This document shows, piece after piece, positions 55,119-63,999 of a DNA stretch of 64,000 bases (its first letter is position 1; each line of letters starts with the position of its first letter). The translations under genes were made by a program, and so were the position numbers. Location: assembly GCA_963706905.1 (NCBI GenBank), contig CAVPNY010000012.1:62001-126000 (forward strand), written 5' to 3'. Origin of the DNA: CAVPNY01 sp963706905. Its GTDB lineage: Bacteria; Chloroflexota; Anaerolineae; Anaerolineales; UBA4823. Under the pieces are notes generated by a model. That model did not search any database and had not been told where the DNA came from. It saw nothing but the letters and a program-made list of their open reading frames with translations.

Positions 55119-56879
55119 ATGCTCACCAAACTTCACATCCAGAATTTTCGCTGTTTCGACGATCACACAATCTTCCTGAATAAGAAAGCGATAATCGTCG
55201 GGCCTAACAACGCAGGCAAATCAACCGTCGTTGAGGCTCTTAGAATGATATCAATTGTTGTCGGTAGATATGGTGCCCTCCCTTTTCGAGATCCTCCTAA
55301 TTGGATAAGTCTCCCTAAAGCATACAAGGGCGTGTCGCCATCACTGAAAGGCTTCGAATTCAATTCTCTTAGTATTTTTCATAGATATAGGGATCCACCC
55401 GCGACTCTTACCGCTTATTTTGACTCGGGTTCATCTGTCAAAATCTATATAGGTCCGAACGGAGAGATCTTTGCAGTGATAAAAGATCCAGAAGAGGAAC
55501 TCGTACTTAATAAGAGTAGGGCTTTGAAGGTTCCTCTCCCAAGCGTAAATATACTTCCCCAAATTGCTCCAGTATCGCGAGAAGAAGAAATCCTGGACCC
55601 CGAGTACGTTCGTTGGGCATCTTCATCCTCTTGGGCATCATTGCATTTCAGAAACCAACTAAACATCTATCCTGATTTTTTCAAAGACTTCCGACAGCTG
55701 GCTCGAGATACTTGGCCAGGATTGACGATTAGAGAACTCGCAGGAAGAGGTGGTAATCCTCATGAACCACTTGCGCTGTTCGTTCAAGATAACGACTTTG
55801 TCGCTGAAATTGCCTGGATGGGACATGGCCTTCAAATGTGGCTACAGATTATTTGGTTTCTTGCTCGTTCAAAAAACAGCTCCACCATAATTCTGGACGA
55901 GCCTGACGTGTACATGCATGCCGATTTGCAAAGGAAGTTGATTTGTCTATTGAGAGATCGAGCTGGTCAAGTAGTAGTTGCTACACATTCACTAGAGATC
56001 ATGGCAGAAGTTGACGCACAGGATGTGCTCATTATTGATCGTAATTCGGTAAAGTCATTGTACGCATCATCAATTCCCGCTGTTCAACGTGTCATTGACA
56101 ATATCGGAGGCGTTCACAATCTTCAATTAACCCGGCTATGGCATTCTCAGCGCTGCCTCCTTGTGGAAGGCGAAGATCTTGCTTTCCTGAAACAAGTTCA
56201 AAACATTCTTTACCCTAAGAGCCAGCATCCCTTTGACATAATCCCAAACATGCAATTGGGCGGGTGGAATGGATGGAGCTACGCTATCGGGTCGAAACTG
56301 CTTCTCAAAAACGCTGTCGACGAAGATATCATTGTATATTGCGTGCTTGATTCAGATTATCACACCCCAGAAGAAATCCAAGAAAGATATAAACAAGCCT
56401 TTGACAGAGGCATCGAACTTCATATTTGGAGTAAGAAAGAAATTGAGAACTATTTTATCGTCCCCGAAGCCTTACAACGTATCATTGAAGGTGAGAAAAG
56501 AAAGGAGGTTAAACACTTATCACGGAACATTATTCAAAAGGTACTCGACCAAATATTGGATGAACACAAGAATATCGTATTCGACGCTCTATCTACGCAA
56601 TTCTTTGCTCAAGACAAGGCAAGGGGGATCGCAGAAGCTAACAGGAAAGCAAGACTCCTCATAGAAGATGCTTGGAAATCGAGAGATGGCAAATTGTCTA
56701 TTGTTTCAGGGAAAAGAGTGATTTCAGAAATATCCCGGTGGTCGCAAGAGAATTACAGCGTATCTTTGAGCCCAATGAAGATTTTGAAAAATCTAAGTAG
56801 AGGAGAAATTGATAGCGAACTAATTGCAGTAATTACAACAATCGAAAAGGGGCGGAGATTTAATAGTAAAAACCTTTGA
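55119..56879 (+). CDS. OLD-family-like AAA ATPase/TOPRIM nuclease
   Basis: A 586-residue protein. The N-terminal ABC-type ATPase starts LTKLHIQNFRCFDDHTIFL with Walker A GPNNAGKST (28-36), a GHGLQMWLQ signature-like loop, Walker B TIILDEPD (256-263) and the switch histidine in VVVATHSLE (H290). From about residue 345 comes a TOPRIM-type nuclease: LLVEGED supplies Glu350 and VLDSDY supplies Asp411 and Asp413, and KKEIENYF is typical of this nuclease group. Single-gene OLD nucleases act in phage defence or DNA processing. No GajB-like helicase or AriB partner follows. The AT-rich composition, unlike its neighbours, and the flanking repeats indicate horizontal gain. Confidence 0.88.
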   Translation: MLTKLHIQNFRCFDDHTIFLNKKAIIVGPNNAGKSTVVEALRMISIVVGRYGALPFRDPPNWISLPKAYKGVSPSLKGFEFNSLSIFHRYRDPPATLTAYFDSGSSVKIYIGPNGEIFAVIKDPEEELVLNKSRALKVPLPSVNILPQIAPVSREEEILDPEYVRWASSSSWASLHFRNQLNIYPDFFKDFRQLARDTWPGLTIRELAGRGGNPHEPLALFVQDNDFVAEIAWMGHGLQMWLQIIWFLARSKNSSTIILDEPDVYMHADLQRKLICLLRDRAGQVVVATHSLEIMAEVDAQDVLIIDRNSVKSLYASSIPAVQRVIDNIGGVHNLQLTRLWHSQRCLLVEGEDLAFLKQVQNILYPKSQHPFDIIPNMQLGGWNGWSYAIGSKLLLKNAVDEDIIVYCVLDSDYHTPEEIQERYKQAFDRGIELHIWSKKEIENYFIVPEALQRIIEGEKRKEVKHLSRNIIQKVLDQILDEHKNIVFDALSTQFFAQDKARGIAEANRKARLLIEDAWKSRDGKLSIVSGKRVISEISRWSQENYSVSLSPMKILKNLSRGEIDSELIAVITTIEKGRRFNSKNL

Positions 56880-57001
56880 GATTGATAGCATTGCGCCTAA
56901 TTTACAGTATTTCTGAAACACCCACGAACAAAAAAGGGAGTGATAATTTCTAAAGTATTTATTCCATTCGGGTCCTGTAAGCAGAGCGGTAGCGAAGCGA
57001 C

Positions 57002-57046
57002 GAGGCTGGCGGTTCAAATCCGCCCGCCCCGACAGATAAAAGACCT
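57002..57046 (+). repeat. Right direct repeat (attR-like), partial tRNA-Pro copy
   Basis: A 45-base copy (43 identical) of the tRNA-Pro 3' end and downstream flank. The T arm and acceptor 3' strand are present, but the 5' half of the tRNA is not. TTCGGGTCC at about 56968-56976 echoes the anticodon loop, separated by about 25 unrelated bases. The repeat is cut off at AAAGACCT by the IS110 element. Confidence 0.8.
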
Positions 57047-57219
57047 AGTATATTATGAGAGGAAAGAGTGCGGCAGACCGATTGGGTCCAGGTCCACGAG
57101 ACCGTCCTGGAGCAGGGGTCGCCGCACTCGTGGAAAAGCACAGCCCGAACAGTTGCAAGGTCGACAGAGACCGAATTCTGCTAGAACGGGCCGACAATCT
57201 TCTTCTTATCGAGGGCAGA
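57047..57219 (+). ncRNA. Candidate IS110 bridge RNA region
   Basis: The left non-coding end of the IS110 element, between its boundary and the transposase ATG. GAGTGCGGC (57066-57074) pairs perfectly with GCCGCACTC (57121-57129), and inside it TCCAGG pairs with CCTGGA around a 13-base loop, so an RNA with a closed multi-part structure is likely. In IS110-group elements this end encodes the guide (bridge/seek) RNA. Location and structure fit; guide loops have not been aligned to target and donor. Confidence 0.45.
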
Positions 57220-58177
57220 ATGAACGAAATCACCTCCGCTGAATTTGTTGGGATCGATGTCTCCAAAGCCCGGCTGGATGTGGCGGTTGGAGAGAAAGGA
57301 GCCATGTGGAGCGAACGCAATGATGCAGATGGGATCGCACGATTGGTGAAGCAGCTGGTTGGACTGCAGCCAGCCATGATTGTGATCGAGTCAACGGGTG
57401 GGTCTGGAACGGGCGGTACAGGTGGAACTCGGTCGAGCCGGCTTGACGACGGCGTTGGTCAATCCCAGACGAGTGCGCGAGTTTGCCAAGGCGATTGGGT
57501 TGGCAGCCAAGACCGACAAACTGGATGCGCGCCTTCTGGTTCGTTTTGCGAGGGATGCCAGGCCCAAGCCGACCGAATTGCCCAGTGAGGACGACCAGCA
57601 CCTTTCCGCCCTCCTGGCGCGCCGAAAACAGCTCCTCGATATGCTCACAGCCGAGAAGAACCGCCTGGAAACCCTTCCGCTGACCCTCAAAGACATGCTA
57701 AACGAGCATATCGATTGGCTTGAGCGGCACATCCTGAGCATCGACCAAGAGATCGACGATTTTATCCGTAAAGATCCGGATCGCAAACAAAAGCAGGATC
57801 TCATGCGCACCGTCAAAGGGGTCGGGCCCGTCACTGCTTCAACCCTCTCGGCCGATCTGCCCGAACTCGGCCAGTATAACAAGAAACAGATCGCCGCCTT
57901 GGTGGGCGTGGCTCCCTTCAATAATGACAGCGGTAACTGGCGCGGCAGACGCCGTATCAAAGGCGGGCGCGCCTCTGTGCGCCAAGTTTTATACATGGCG
58001 GCTGTGGTTGCTACTCGTTTCAATCCGGTCATTCGAGTGTTTTACCAGTCCTTAGTCCAAAGAGGTAAGGAGAAGAAGGTGGCGATTGTTGCTTGTATGC
58101 ATAAGCTCCTGAGCATCCTCAATGCCATGATCCGCGACCAGACACCTTTCCGCGAGCCTGTTCCTTTGGCGCTTTGA
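57220..58177 (+). CDS. IS110-family transposase, frameshifted
   Basis: A DEDD-type serine-containing recombinase of about 318 residues. The N-terminal RuvC-like domain starts AEFVGIDVSKARLDVAV and continues VIESTGG. After a frame change it reads LERAVQVELGRAGLTTALVNPRRVREFAKAIGLAAKTDKLDA, and the C-terminal Tnp domain shows VKGVGPVTASTL, ALVGVAPFNNDSG, GGRASVRQVLYMAA with the catalytic serine region, and ACMHKLLSILNAMI. One extra G in the run at 57400-57402 separates the frames. The element may therefore be intact in reality. The ATG at 57220 starts the first frame. Confidence 0.85.
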
Positions 58178-58209
58178 CTTTTGGTACCTTGACTTCTAAG
58201 ACAGTTGCT

Positions 58210-58448
58210 CGGAGGTTTTCTGAAACCTCCGAGGTCATTTAATGGAGATGGTGAAGACGTACCTGGCGCTGGCGCAGGCGGACCTGGAGAAGAACCATAA
58301 GATCGCCTCGCCGATGGATAATTGGAGGTTGTGAATCGCCACTGGGGACAGCGTAGGGAGCAGAGGCACATTGTTGTCAGGGAGAAGAAACTGATCAATA
58401 ATATACTCAAATAAGTAGATTGGATTATTAATCACCAAGGGGAAATGT
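58210..58448. other. Remainder of the duplicated tRNA flank and leader of the NLR-like gene
   Basis: CTCGGAGGTTT and AAACCTCCGAG (58209-58219, 58224-58234) form the hairpin that follows the tRNA copy; then GGAGATGGTGAAG at 58244 matches 54705. A 30-residue open frame from 58241 (MEMVKTYLALAQADLEKNHK...) may be the relic of a gene end. No other gene is visible before 58,449. Confidence 0.5.
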
Positions 58449-61323
58449 ATGGACGATGCGGCACGCCAATCCTTGCTGGTATTGCTCGAGCGAGTCCTGA
58501 CGGGCCAGGCCAGTGACGAAGATATTCGCCGGCTGCGGGAAGCCCGCCAATCGGGTCTGTTGGTGTTCACCTTTGGCCAGGGAAACCAGATCCAGATTTC
58601 GGGGAATGTGGTCGGGCAATCTGAGGAGATCCAGGCTCAGCATTCCATCGGTTTTATCGATAAGCCTGGTGGGCCGGTTCAGCAGACCTATTACATTACA
58701 ATTCCAGCAACTGTTAAAGAGAGAATAATTCCATTGGAGCTGCCGGCGCGGCCTGAGAAGTTTACTGGCCGTGAGGATGAATTAGTCCGGTTGTTGAAGA
58801 TTGTCAGGCCTGGCGAGATTGTAACTATCTGCGGCCCGGGAGGAATGGGAAAGACTGCCCTGGCGATCGAGCTTATGTGGCGGCTAACCGAGGATGGGAG
58901 CAGAACTCCGGAGCAGTTTCCTGATGGCCTAATCTTTTACTCATTTTATGGGAAACCCGATCACCGGCAGGCATTAAGCTATATCGCAAACTGGTATGGT
59001 GTTGAGGCCAAACCGACACCGGAGGACGGTGCAAGACGGGCGCTGGCAGGTAAGCAGGCATTACTGGTGCTGGATGGCACGGAGGATGCAGATCACTTAA
59101 GTGCAGTGCTGGATACTCGGGGAAGGTGCGGGATTTTGATTACAACTCAATCACAGAAAGATGTACACGGTGAAAGCGAGGATCTTAAACCACTAGAGGC
59201 GGGCGAGGCGGTCAGGCTTCTGCAGGATTGGGCGGGAATAATGGCAGCAGAAAGCGTAATTGCGGAGAAAATCTGCTCCCAGGTGGACAACTTGCCGCTG
59301 GCGATCATCATTGCTGGATCTTATATGCGCGCCAACCAAATCACGGGAGGAGAATACTTAGCCTGGCTGGAGGAGAAACTTCTGGAAGCGCTCCATCAAG
59401 GTAAACACAGGATGGAGAGTGTGACCGTCACCTTGGCGCGCAGCATGCAAGCGATGAGCCATGCAGGAAAAGAGACACTTGCATTGGTAGGATGTTTGGC
59501 ACCGGAGAGTTTTAGGCGGGCACCGATCGCGGCGGCATTGAGCACGGAAGATCACCAAATCGGGCGGTCGCTGGGCGAGCTGGTGGGATATGGGCTTCTG
59601 ATCCGAGAAGCTGACCGTTACCAAGTGCGCCACCGGTTGGTGCACGCTTATGCTGGTGAGAAATTGGAACTACCGGAAGGCAGCCTGGAGAAATTAAGGC
59701 ATTACTATGCTTCCATGATTGGTAAGGAACAAGAAGCAGGAGGAGAAGGATTCACAAGGCTGAGCACAGAGCGTGCGCATATCCTGGCATTCCTGAAGAG
59801 ATTAGCGAAGGAGGGGATTTGGGAGGGCATCCAAGAAACGGCCTGGCCCTTTGAAGATTACCTGGACCGGCAAGGATACTGGATCGAACGGATGCAGGTC
59901 TGCCAGATCTGCATCGAGACTGCACAAAAGCGAGGAGACAGAGGTGGGGAAAGCGCTTGGCTCAACAACCTGGGGCTGGCCTACGCCGACCTGGGGCAGC
60001 CGCGGCGGGCGATCGAGTTCTACCAGCAGGCGCTGGCCATCGCCCGGGAGATCGGCGACCGGCGCGGGGAAGGCATCCGCCTGGGCAACCTGGGGAACGC
60101 CTACGCCGACCTGGGGCAGCCGCGGCGGGCGATCGAGTACTATGAGCAGGCGCTGGCCATCTCCAGGGAGATCGGCGACCGGCGCGGGGAAGGCATCCGC
60201 CTGGGCAACCTGGGGAACGCCTACGCCGACCTGGGGCAGCCGCGGCGGGCGATCGAGTACTATGAGCAGGCGCTGGCCATCGCCCGGGAGATCGGCGACC
60301 GGCGCGGGGAAGGCGATCCGCCTGGGCAACCTGGGGAATGCCTACGCCGACCTGGGGCAGCCGCGGCGGGCGATCGAGTACTACGAGCAGGCGCTGGCCA
60401 TCTGCCAGGGAGATCGGCGACCGGCGCGGGGAAGGGGCTGACCTGGGCAACCTGGGGAACCGCCTACGCCGACCTGGGGGAGGCGCGGCGGGCGATCGAG
60501 TTCTACGAGCAGGCGCTGGCCATCTGCCCGGGAGATCGGCGACCGCCGCGGGGAAGGGGCTGACCTGGGCAACCTGGGGAATGCCTACGCCGACCTGGGG
60601 GAGACGCGGCGGGCGATCGAGTACTATGAGCAGGCGCTGGCCATCGCCCGGGAGATCGGCGACCGGCGCGGGGAAGGCAACCGCCTGGGCAACCTGGGGC
60701 TGGCCTACGCCGACCTGGGGGAGCCGCAGCGGGCGATCGAGTACCATGAGCAGGCGCTGGCCATCTCCCGGGAGATCGGCAACCGGCGCGGGGAAGGGGC
60801 TGACCTGGGCAACCTGGGGAACGCCTACGCCGACCTGGGGCAGCCGCGGCGAGCGATCGAGTTCTACCAGCAGGCGCAGGCCATCGCCCGGGAGATCGGC
60901 GACCGGCGCGGGGAAGGGGCTGACCTGGGCAACCTGGGGAACCGCTACGCCGCCCTGGGGGAGCCGCAGCGGGCGATCGAGTACTATGAACAGGCGCTGG
61001 CCATCGCCTGGGAGATCGGCGACCGGCGCGGGGAAGGCATCCGCCTGGGCAACCTGGGGAACGCCTACGCCGACCTGGGGCAGCCGCGGCGGGCGATCGA
61101 GTACCATGAGCAGGCGCTGGCCATCTCCAAGGAGATCGGCGACCGGCGCGGGGAAGGCATCCGCCTGGGCAACCTGGGGAACGCCTACGCCGACCTGGGG
61201 GACAAAGATCAGGCGCGCAATTGCTGGGAGCAGGCGCTGGAGATCGACATTCAAATTGAATCTCCTGATGCAGAGCGGGTGAGGGGATGGCTGGAGGGGC
61301 TGGATAGAGAAGAGCGAAAATAG
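58449..61323 (+). CDS. NLR-like STAND NTPase with TPR array, frameshifted in the repeats
   Basis: About 957 residues if four frameshifts are corrected. Residues 1-95 form a small N-terminal module with a beta-rich GQGNQIQISGNVVG segment often seen before NB-ARC domains in Chloroflexota. The NB-ARC has P-loop GPGGMGKT (129-136), Walker B ALLVLDG, GILITTQSQ and NLPLAIIIAG. A winged-helix linker leads to eleven TPR units. The initial frame ends at 60,563; single extra bases at about 60,315, 60,404, 60,461 and 60,535 together move it into the frame that ends DREERK at 61,323. Such proteins bind a trigger through the repeats and oligomerise; no obvious toxic effector domain is fused. Defence or signalling role is inferred. 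Confidence 0.85.
59964..61250 (+). repeat. Eleven near-identical 120-bp TPR-coding repeats
   Basis: Each unit encodes 40 residues of the type LGNLGNAYADLGQPRRAIEYYEQALAIAREIGDRRGEG. Units recur every 120 bases with few substitutions (ADLG/IRLG, QP/EP/ET, YY/FY/YH). The last unit diverges (DKDQARNCWEQALEIDIQ). The similarity at DNA level, including synonymous positions, points to recent duplication or gene conversion. Confidence 0.92.
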
Positions 61324-61463
61324 GCGCAAACTCGCAAGCCGCAACCCGCTCTGAACCCCGGATTGTGACGCAAAGGGGTAGCGGGAGCGTCCGGCGTTAA
61401 CCTTGCCCGCCGAGAGATTTCATAAAGACTGTTGTTGATTTGATGTACTTTCCCAAATAATAC

Positions 61464-62219
61464 TTAATCAACTTCGGCAGGTTCAACAAAACGAACCTCT
61501 CCTATTAACCCCCGAACATACCCTTCATAATTAGTCTTATTAACAGGCTGTAATTCAAGCAAATCAATGAGGTTTGTAAAAAACCAAAGTAGAACTGAGA
61601 GTTCCAATTTTTGGTAGACACACATCCTACGATTTATTAATTCCTGAGGTAATGATTCATATCCCTCAAATATTGTGTCGAGTACTATAACTCCAGAATC
61701 TAATACACAAAGAAGGTCAATATATTGGTGTCCTAATAATCCATTATTCAATTTTTTCAATTCATTGGTCACCTTTAACATTGGATCTTTTTTCACACTA
61801 GCTTTATATGCAAATACTACACCTGGTATTGGATTACTATCTCTCTTAAGTTCCTTTAGCCATTTGATTTTTTCAACAGAATCTTTTAATTCAGTACTTG
61901 TCAACACCGATTTGACCTCTATTACTGCAAAGACCGATTCAGCAAGAAGTATTCGCACATTTTTGCCTGCTAGTAAAAGAGGATGGTTTAGGCGATCGTA
62001 AATGATGAGATCACATTGGCGGCTTGTGTTCCCTTCTCGATCGACGATTTCACCCGTTGTAATAGCATACCGAGAAGGTAAGTAATTTTCGAGAAAACAC
62101 TTTAATCCTTGTTCTCGTTCATTGCCCCGTTCCCCCATATGCTTAATTTGGGTTTGAATTTGTTCAAAATCTGAAAGCATTTGGCTTCCAATTGAATTAA
62201 ATATTTTACTCAAATTCAT
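61464..62219 (-). CDS. DUF6602 protein, predicted PD-(D/E)XK nuclease-like
   Basis: About 251 residues. The conserved part runs from REQGLKCFLENYLPSRYAITTGEIVD, through QCDLIIYD, to AESVFAVIEVKSVL: a D...EVK arrangement typical of the PD-(D/E)XK restriction-endonuclease fold. The C-terminal half is helical. DUF6602 proteins often lie in defence neighbourhoods; the function is unproven. The start is uncertain: ATG at 62219 fits the family start better than 62276, which lies in transposon-derived sequence. The gene is AT-rich compared with its surroundings. Confidence 0.72.
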   Translation of the reverse strand: MNLSKIFNSIGSQMLSDFEQIQTQIKHMGERGNEREQGLKCFLENYLPSRYAITTGEIVDREGNTSRQCDLIIYDRLNHPLLLAGKNVRILLAESVFAVIEVKSVLTSTELKDSVEKIKWLKELKRDSNPIPGVVFAYKASVKKDPMLKVTNELKKLNNGLLGHQYIDLLCVLDSGVIVLDTIFEGYESLPQELINRRMCVYQKLELSVLLWFFTNLIDLLELQPVNKTNYEGYVRGLIGEVRFVEPAEVD

Positions 62220-62275
62220 ATCATAAGTTTCTAGAAACATGATATCGAGAAGCAAACTAAGCATATTTTGATCCA

Positions 62276-63292
62276 TGAAGGTGTTCTCAGCAGCCGGACC
62301 ACTTCGTCAATGTTGTCTTGCAGCTTATTCGCACACGCCAGGTGTTTGAGATGGCGCCGATAGCGTTCAATCGGGTTGAGCTCAGAGCAGTAAGTCGGTA
62401 ACCAAATGACCAGAATACGATGCTCAAACAGGCTCGATGCCGCTAAAGAAGGAGCACTTTTGTGGTAAGCCGCGTTATCCATCACCAGTACCACTCGCCC
62501 GGTTGGGTGTTGTGTGACCAGCAGGTGCTCCAAAAAGTGGATGAACTGCGAGCTGTTCTTGGTTTCGGCAACTGTCCAGGTGATGGTATCGTTGACCCGA
62601 TGGTAGCCACCAAACACATGCCGTTTCTGTTTGATCCAGGTCGGGTTGCTGGGATCAGCTTCTGCTGTCCGATCTTCATCCAACAAGCTCTCAGCGGTGG
62701 ATAGAGGGTCAGCGTGGTTTCGTCCACAAAGATGAGCTTGAAATCGTCTCCGAGGACCTTTTTTTCAGGCCCTCCAGCAGTTCGTCCGCTTGCTCCTTGG
62801 CATCCGGGTCCTGCAAATGGCTCAGATCATATTTAGGGCGTCGATATCGAAAGCCTTCTCGCTTAGCAGAGCTCGAAACCGGCTTTCGCTCAATTCTATC
62901 CCGGTTTCTTTGGCCAGATGAGCACGCAAACGATCGATCGTCCACATGGTAAACCCATACCCCAGCTCTGCGGGTTCTTTCTCCAGCACTTCGTCCAGGA
63001 GCCGGCTGTAAGCTTCGTCGGCTTTGCGTGGTCTCCCACTGCGGGGCTGGGTGGCCAGGGCTTCAATCCCACCCTTGCGCCAGCGTTTGATGCAGGCGTA
63101 GATCGTGGGAATACTGACGGCTTGCATTTCCGCGACCTGCGCCGGTTTATGTCCCAGATGAAGGAGGCGTATGGCTGTACACCTTTGGCGAACTTCAGGG
63201 CGCTTATCACGCCGGATAGCTGTCTCAACAGCCTGCAATTCTGCTTCGTTCAGTTGATAATCTCGGGCTTTGGCATGTGCCGAGTTTATCAC
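62276..63292 (-). pseudogene. IS630-family transposase, multiply frameshifted
   Basis: The helix-turn-helix N-terminus (VRQRCTAIRLLHLGHKPAQVAEMQAVSIPTIYACIKRW, 63292 to 62822) continues in other frames as RYRRPKYDLSHLQDPDAKEQADELLEGL, then DETTLTLYPPL with the first catalytic Asp, then VVLVMDNAAYHKS and LPTYCSELNPIE with the second Asp and the Glu. At least three frame changes separate them. The 3' end runs into the start of the DUF6602 gene. I could not define terminal repeats. Confidence 0.8.
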
Positions 63293-63462
63293 GTAGGACG
63301 GTTTGTTAAGGTACTTCGACAGACTACTTAGTTACTAATGTGTGTGACTAAAGATGATAGTGGTCAAAAAATAAAACGGAATCTTTAAAAAAAAGTATAC
63401 AGGCATTTATTCTTTCAATCAACAATTACTTTATAACTGAACATCTGTGCGAGAATAAAAGT

Positions 63463-63564
63463 ATGGATGGTGAGACTGAATCGGTGACAGAGCAGTTGAT
63501 ACACACGATCGATGTGATCGATGGCAAGCTGGAGCGGATCGAGCTCAATCAGGAGCATTTGTAG
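63463..63564 (+). CDS. Short open frame of unknown significance
   Basis: A 33-residue charged peptide (MDGETESVTEQLIHTIDVIDGKLERIELNQEHL) ends at TAG (63562). Reading on in the same frame gives another 19 plausible helical residues to a TGA at 63622, so it could be a 53-codon gene with an amber mutation. No ribosome site is obvious and no family is recognised. Confidence 0.25.
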   Translation: MDGETESVTEQLIHTIDVIDGKLERIELNQEHL

Positions 63565-63680
63565 GAACTGATTGAGCACCGGCTAAGTAATATTGAGAAG
63601 CAAGCAGAAGACCTTGCTCAATGATGGGAGCAGGCGTCCGGCGTTCACCCTCCCCGCCGGGTATCCCATTCAAGATCAAG

Positions 63681-63999
63681 TCAGGGCGCCAGATCCCGCA
63701 CGCAGCGGAAACCGGTGACACTGGTGGCGAAGTCGGGATCGACTGGCTCGCGGAAGGCAGACCGAACCGAAAAGGCGGCATGGGCGAACCAGTTCCCGCC
63801 GCGCAAGATGCGTTTCTCCCCAATGGCAGGGCCAGTTGGGTCGCTTTGGTCTTCCCCCGAGTAAGGCCCATACCAATCCTGCACCCATTCGCCGATCCCC
63901 CCGCTCATATCCAGCGCCCCTACCCAGGAGGCGCCTTCAGGTTTCTCACCCACCGGGGCGGGGCTGATTTTCCTTAGCGTGGGTTTGGCGAGGTCAAAT
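63681..63999 (-). CDS. Formylglycine-generating-enzyme (SUMF1/FGE) family protein, C-terminal part
   Basis: The last 106 residues of an FGE-sulfatase domain, cut by the window end. GASWVGALDMSGGIGEWVQDWYGPY, RILRGGNWF, VRSAFRE and TGFRCVRD are the family's conserved C-terminal blocks. The copper-binding cysteines of true formylglycine-generating enzymes cannot be judged here. Members also include EgtB-like and kinase-linked proteins. In Chloroflexota such domains are often fused to NTPases or kinases, which would suit the neighbourhood. Confidence 0.85.
   Translation of the reverse strand, partial: FDLAKPTLRKISPAPVGEKPEGASWVGALDMSGGIGEWVQDWYGPYSGEDQSDPTGPAIGEKRILRGGNWFAHAAFSVRSAFREPVDPDFATSVTGFRCVRDLAP

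Larger units (their letters stand above)
57047..58209 (+). mobile_element. IS110-family insertion sequence
   Basis: About 1,163 bases. The left edge follows ...AAAGACCT and the right edge ends ...AGTTGCT; joining the outer flanks gives AAAGACCT-CGGAGGTTTT, which is exactly the uninterrupted sequence after tRNA-Pro at 54,629. CT stands at both edges, as expected of an IS110-type core dinucleotide. There are no terminal inverted repeats or longer target duplications. The left non-coding end is about 173 bases and the right about 32, the layout of the IS110 group. Confidence 0.8.

Noticed and set aside
56965..57036. A possible second tRNA gene before the IS110 element
   Set aside because: Only the T arm and 3' acceptor strand are present; no 5' acceptor or D arm pairs with them. 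It is an integration-type partial copy.
57390..57410. Programmed frameshift controlling IS110 transposase
   Set aside because: Programmed frameshifting is typical of IS1/IS3-type elements, not IS110; one extra G in a GGG run explains it.
59964..61250. Regular 120-bp repeats that might suggest a CRISPR array or satellite DNA
   Set aside because: The repeats are contiguous, codon-phased and encode TPR helices continuous with the NB-ARC protein; there are no spacers.
59962..61344. Long open frame antisense to the TPR array, with its own repeated peptide
   Set aside because: It arises because the GC-rich repeat unit lacks stop codons on the other strand; it has no family match or start signal and spans the frameshift sites only by periodicity.
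63562..63624. Read-through of TAG as selenocysteine/pyrrolysine in the short frame
   Set aside because: No supporting structure or family; a 33-residue frame gives no evidence of recoding.
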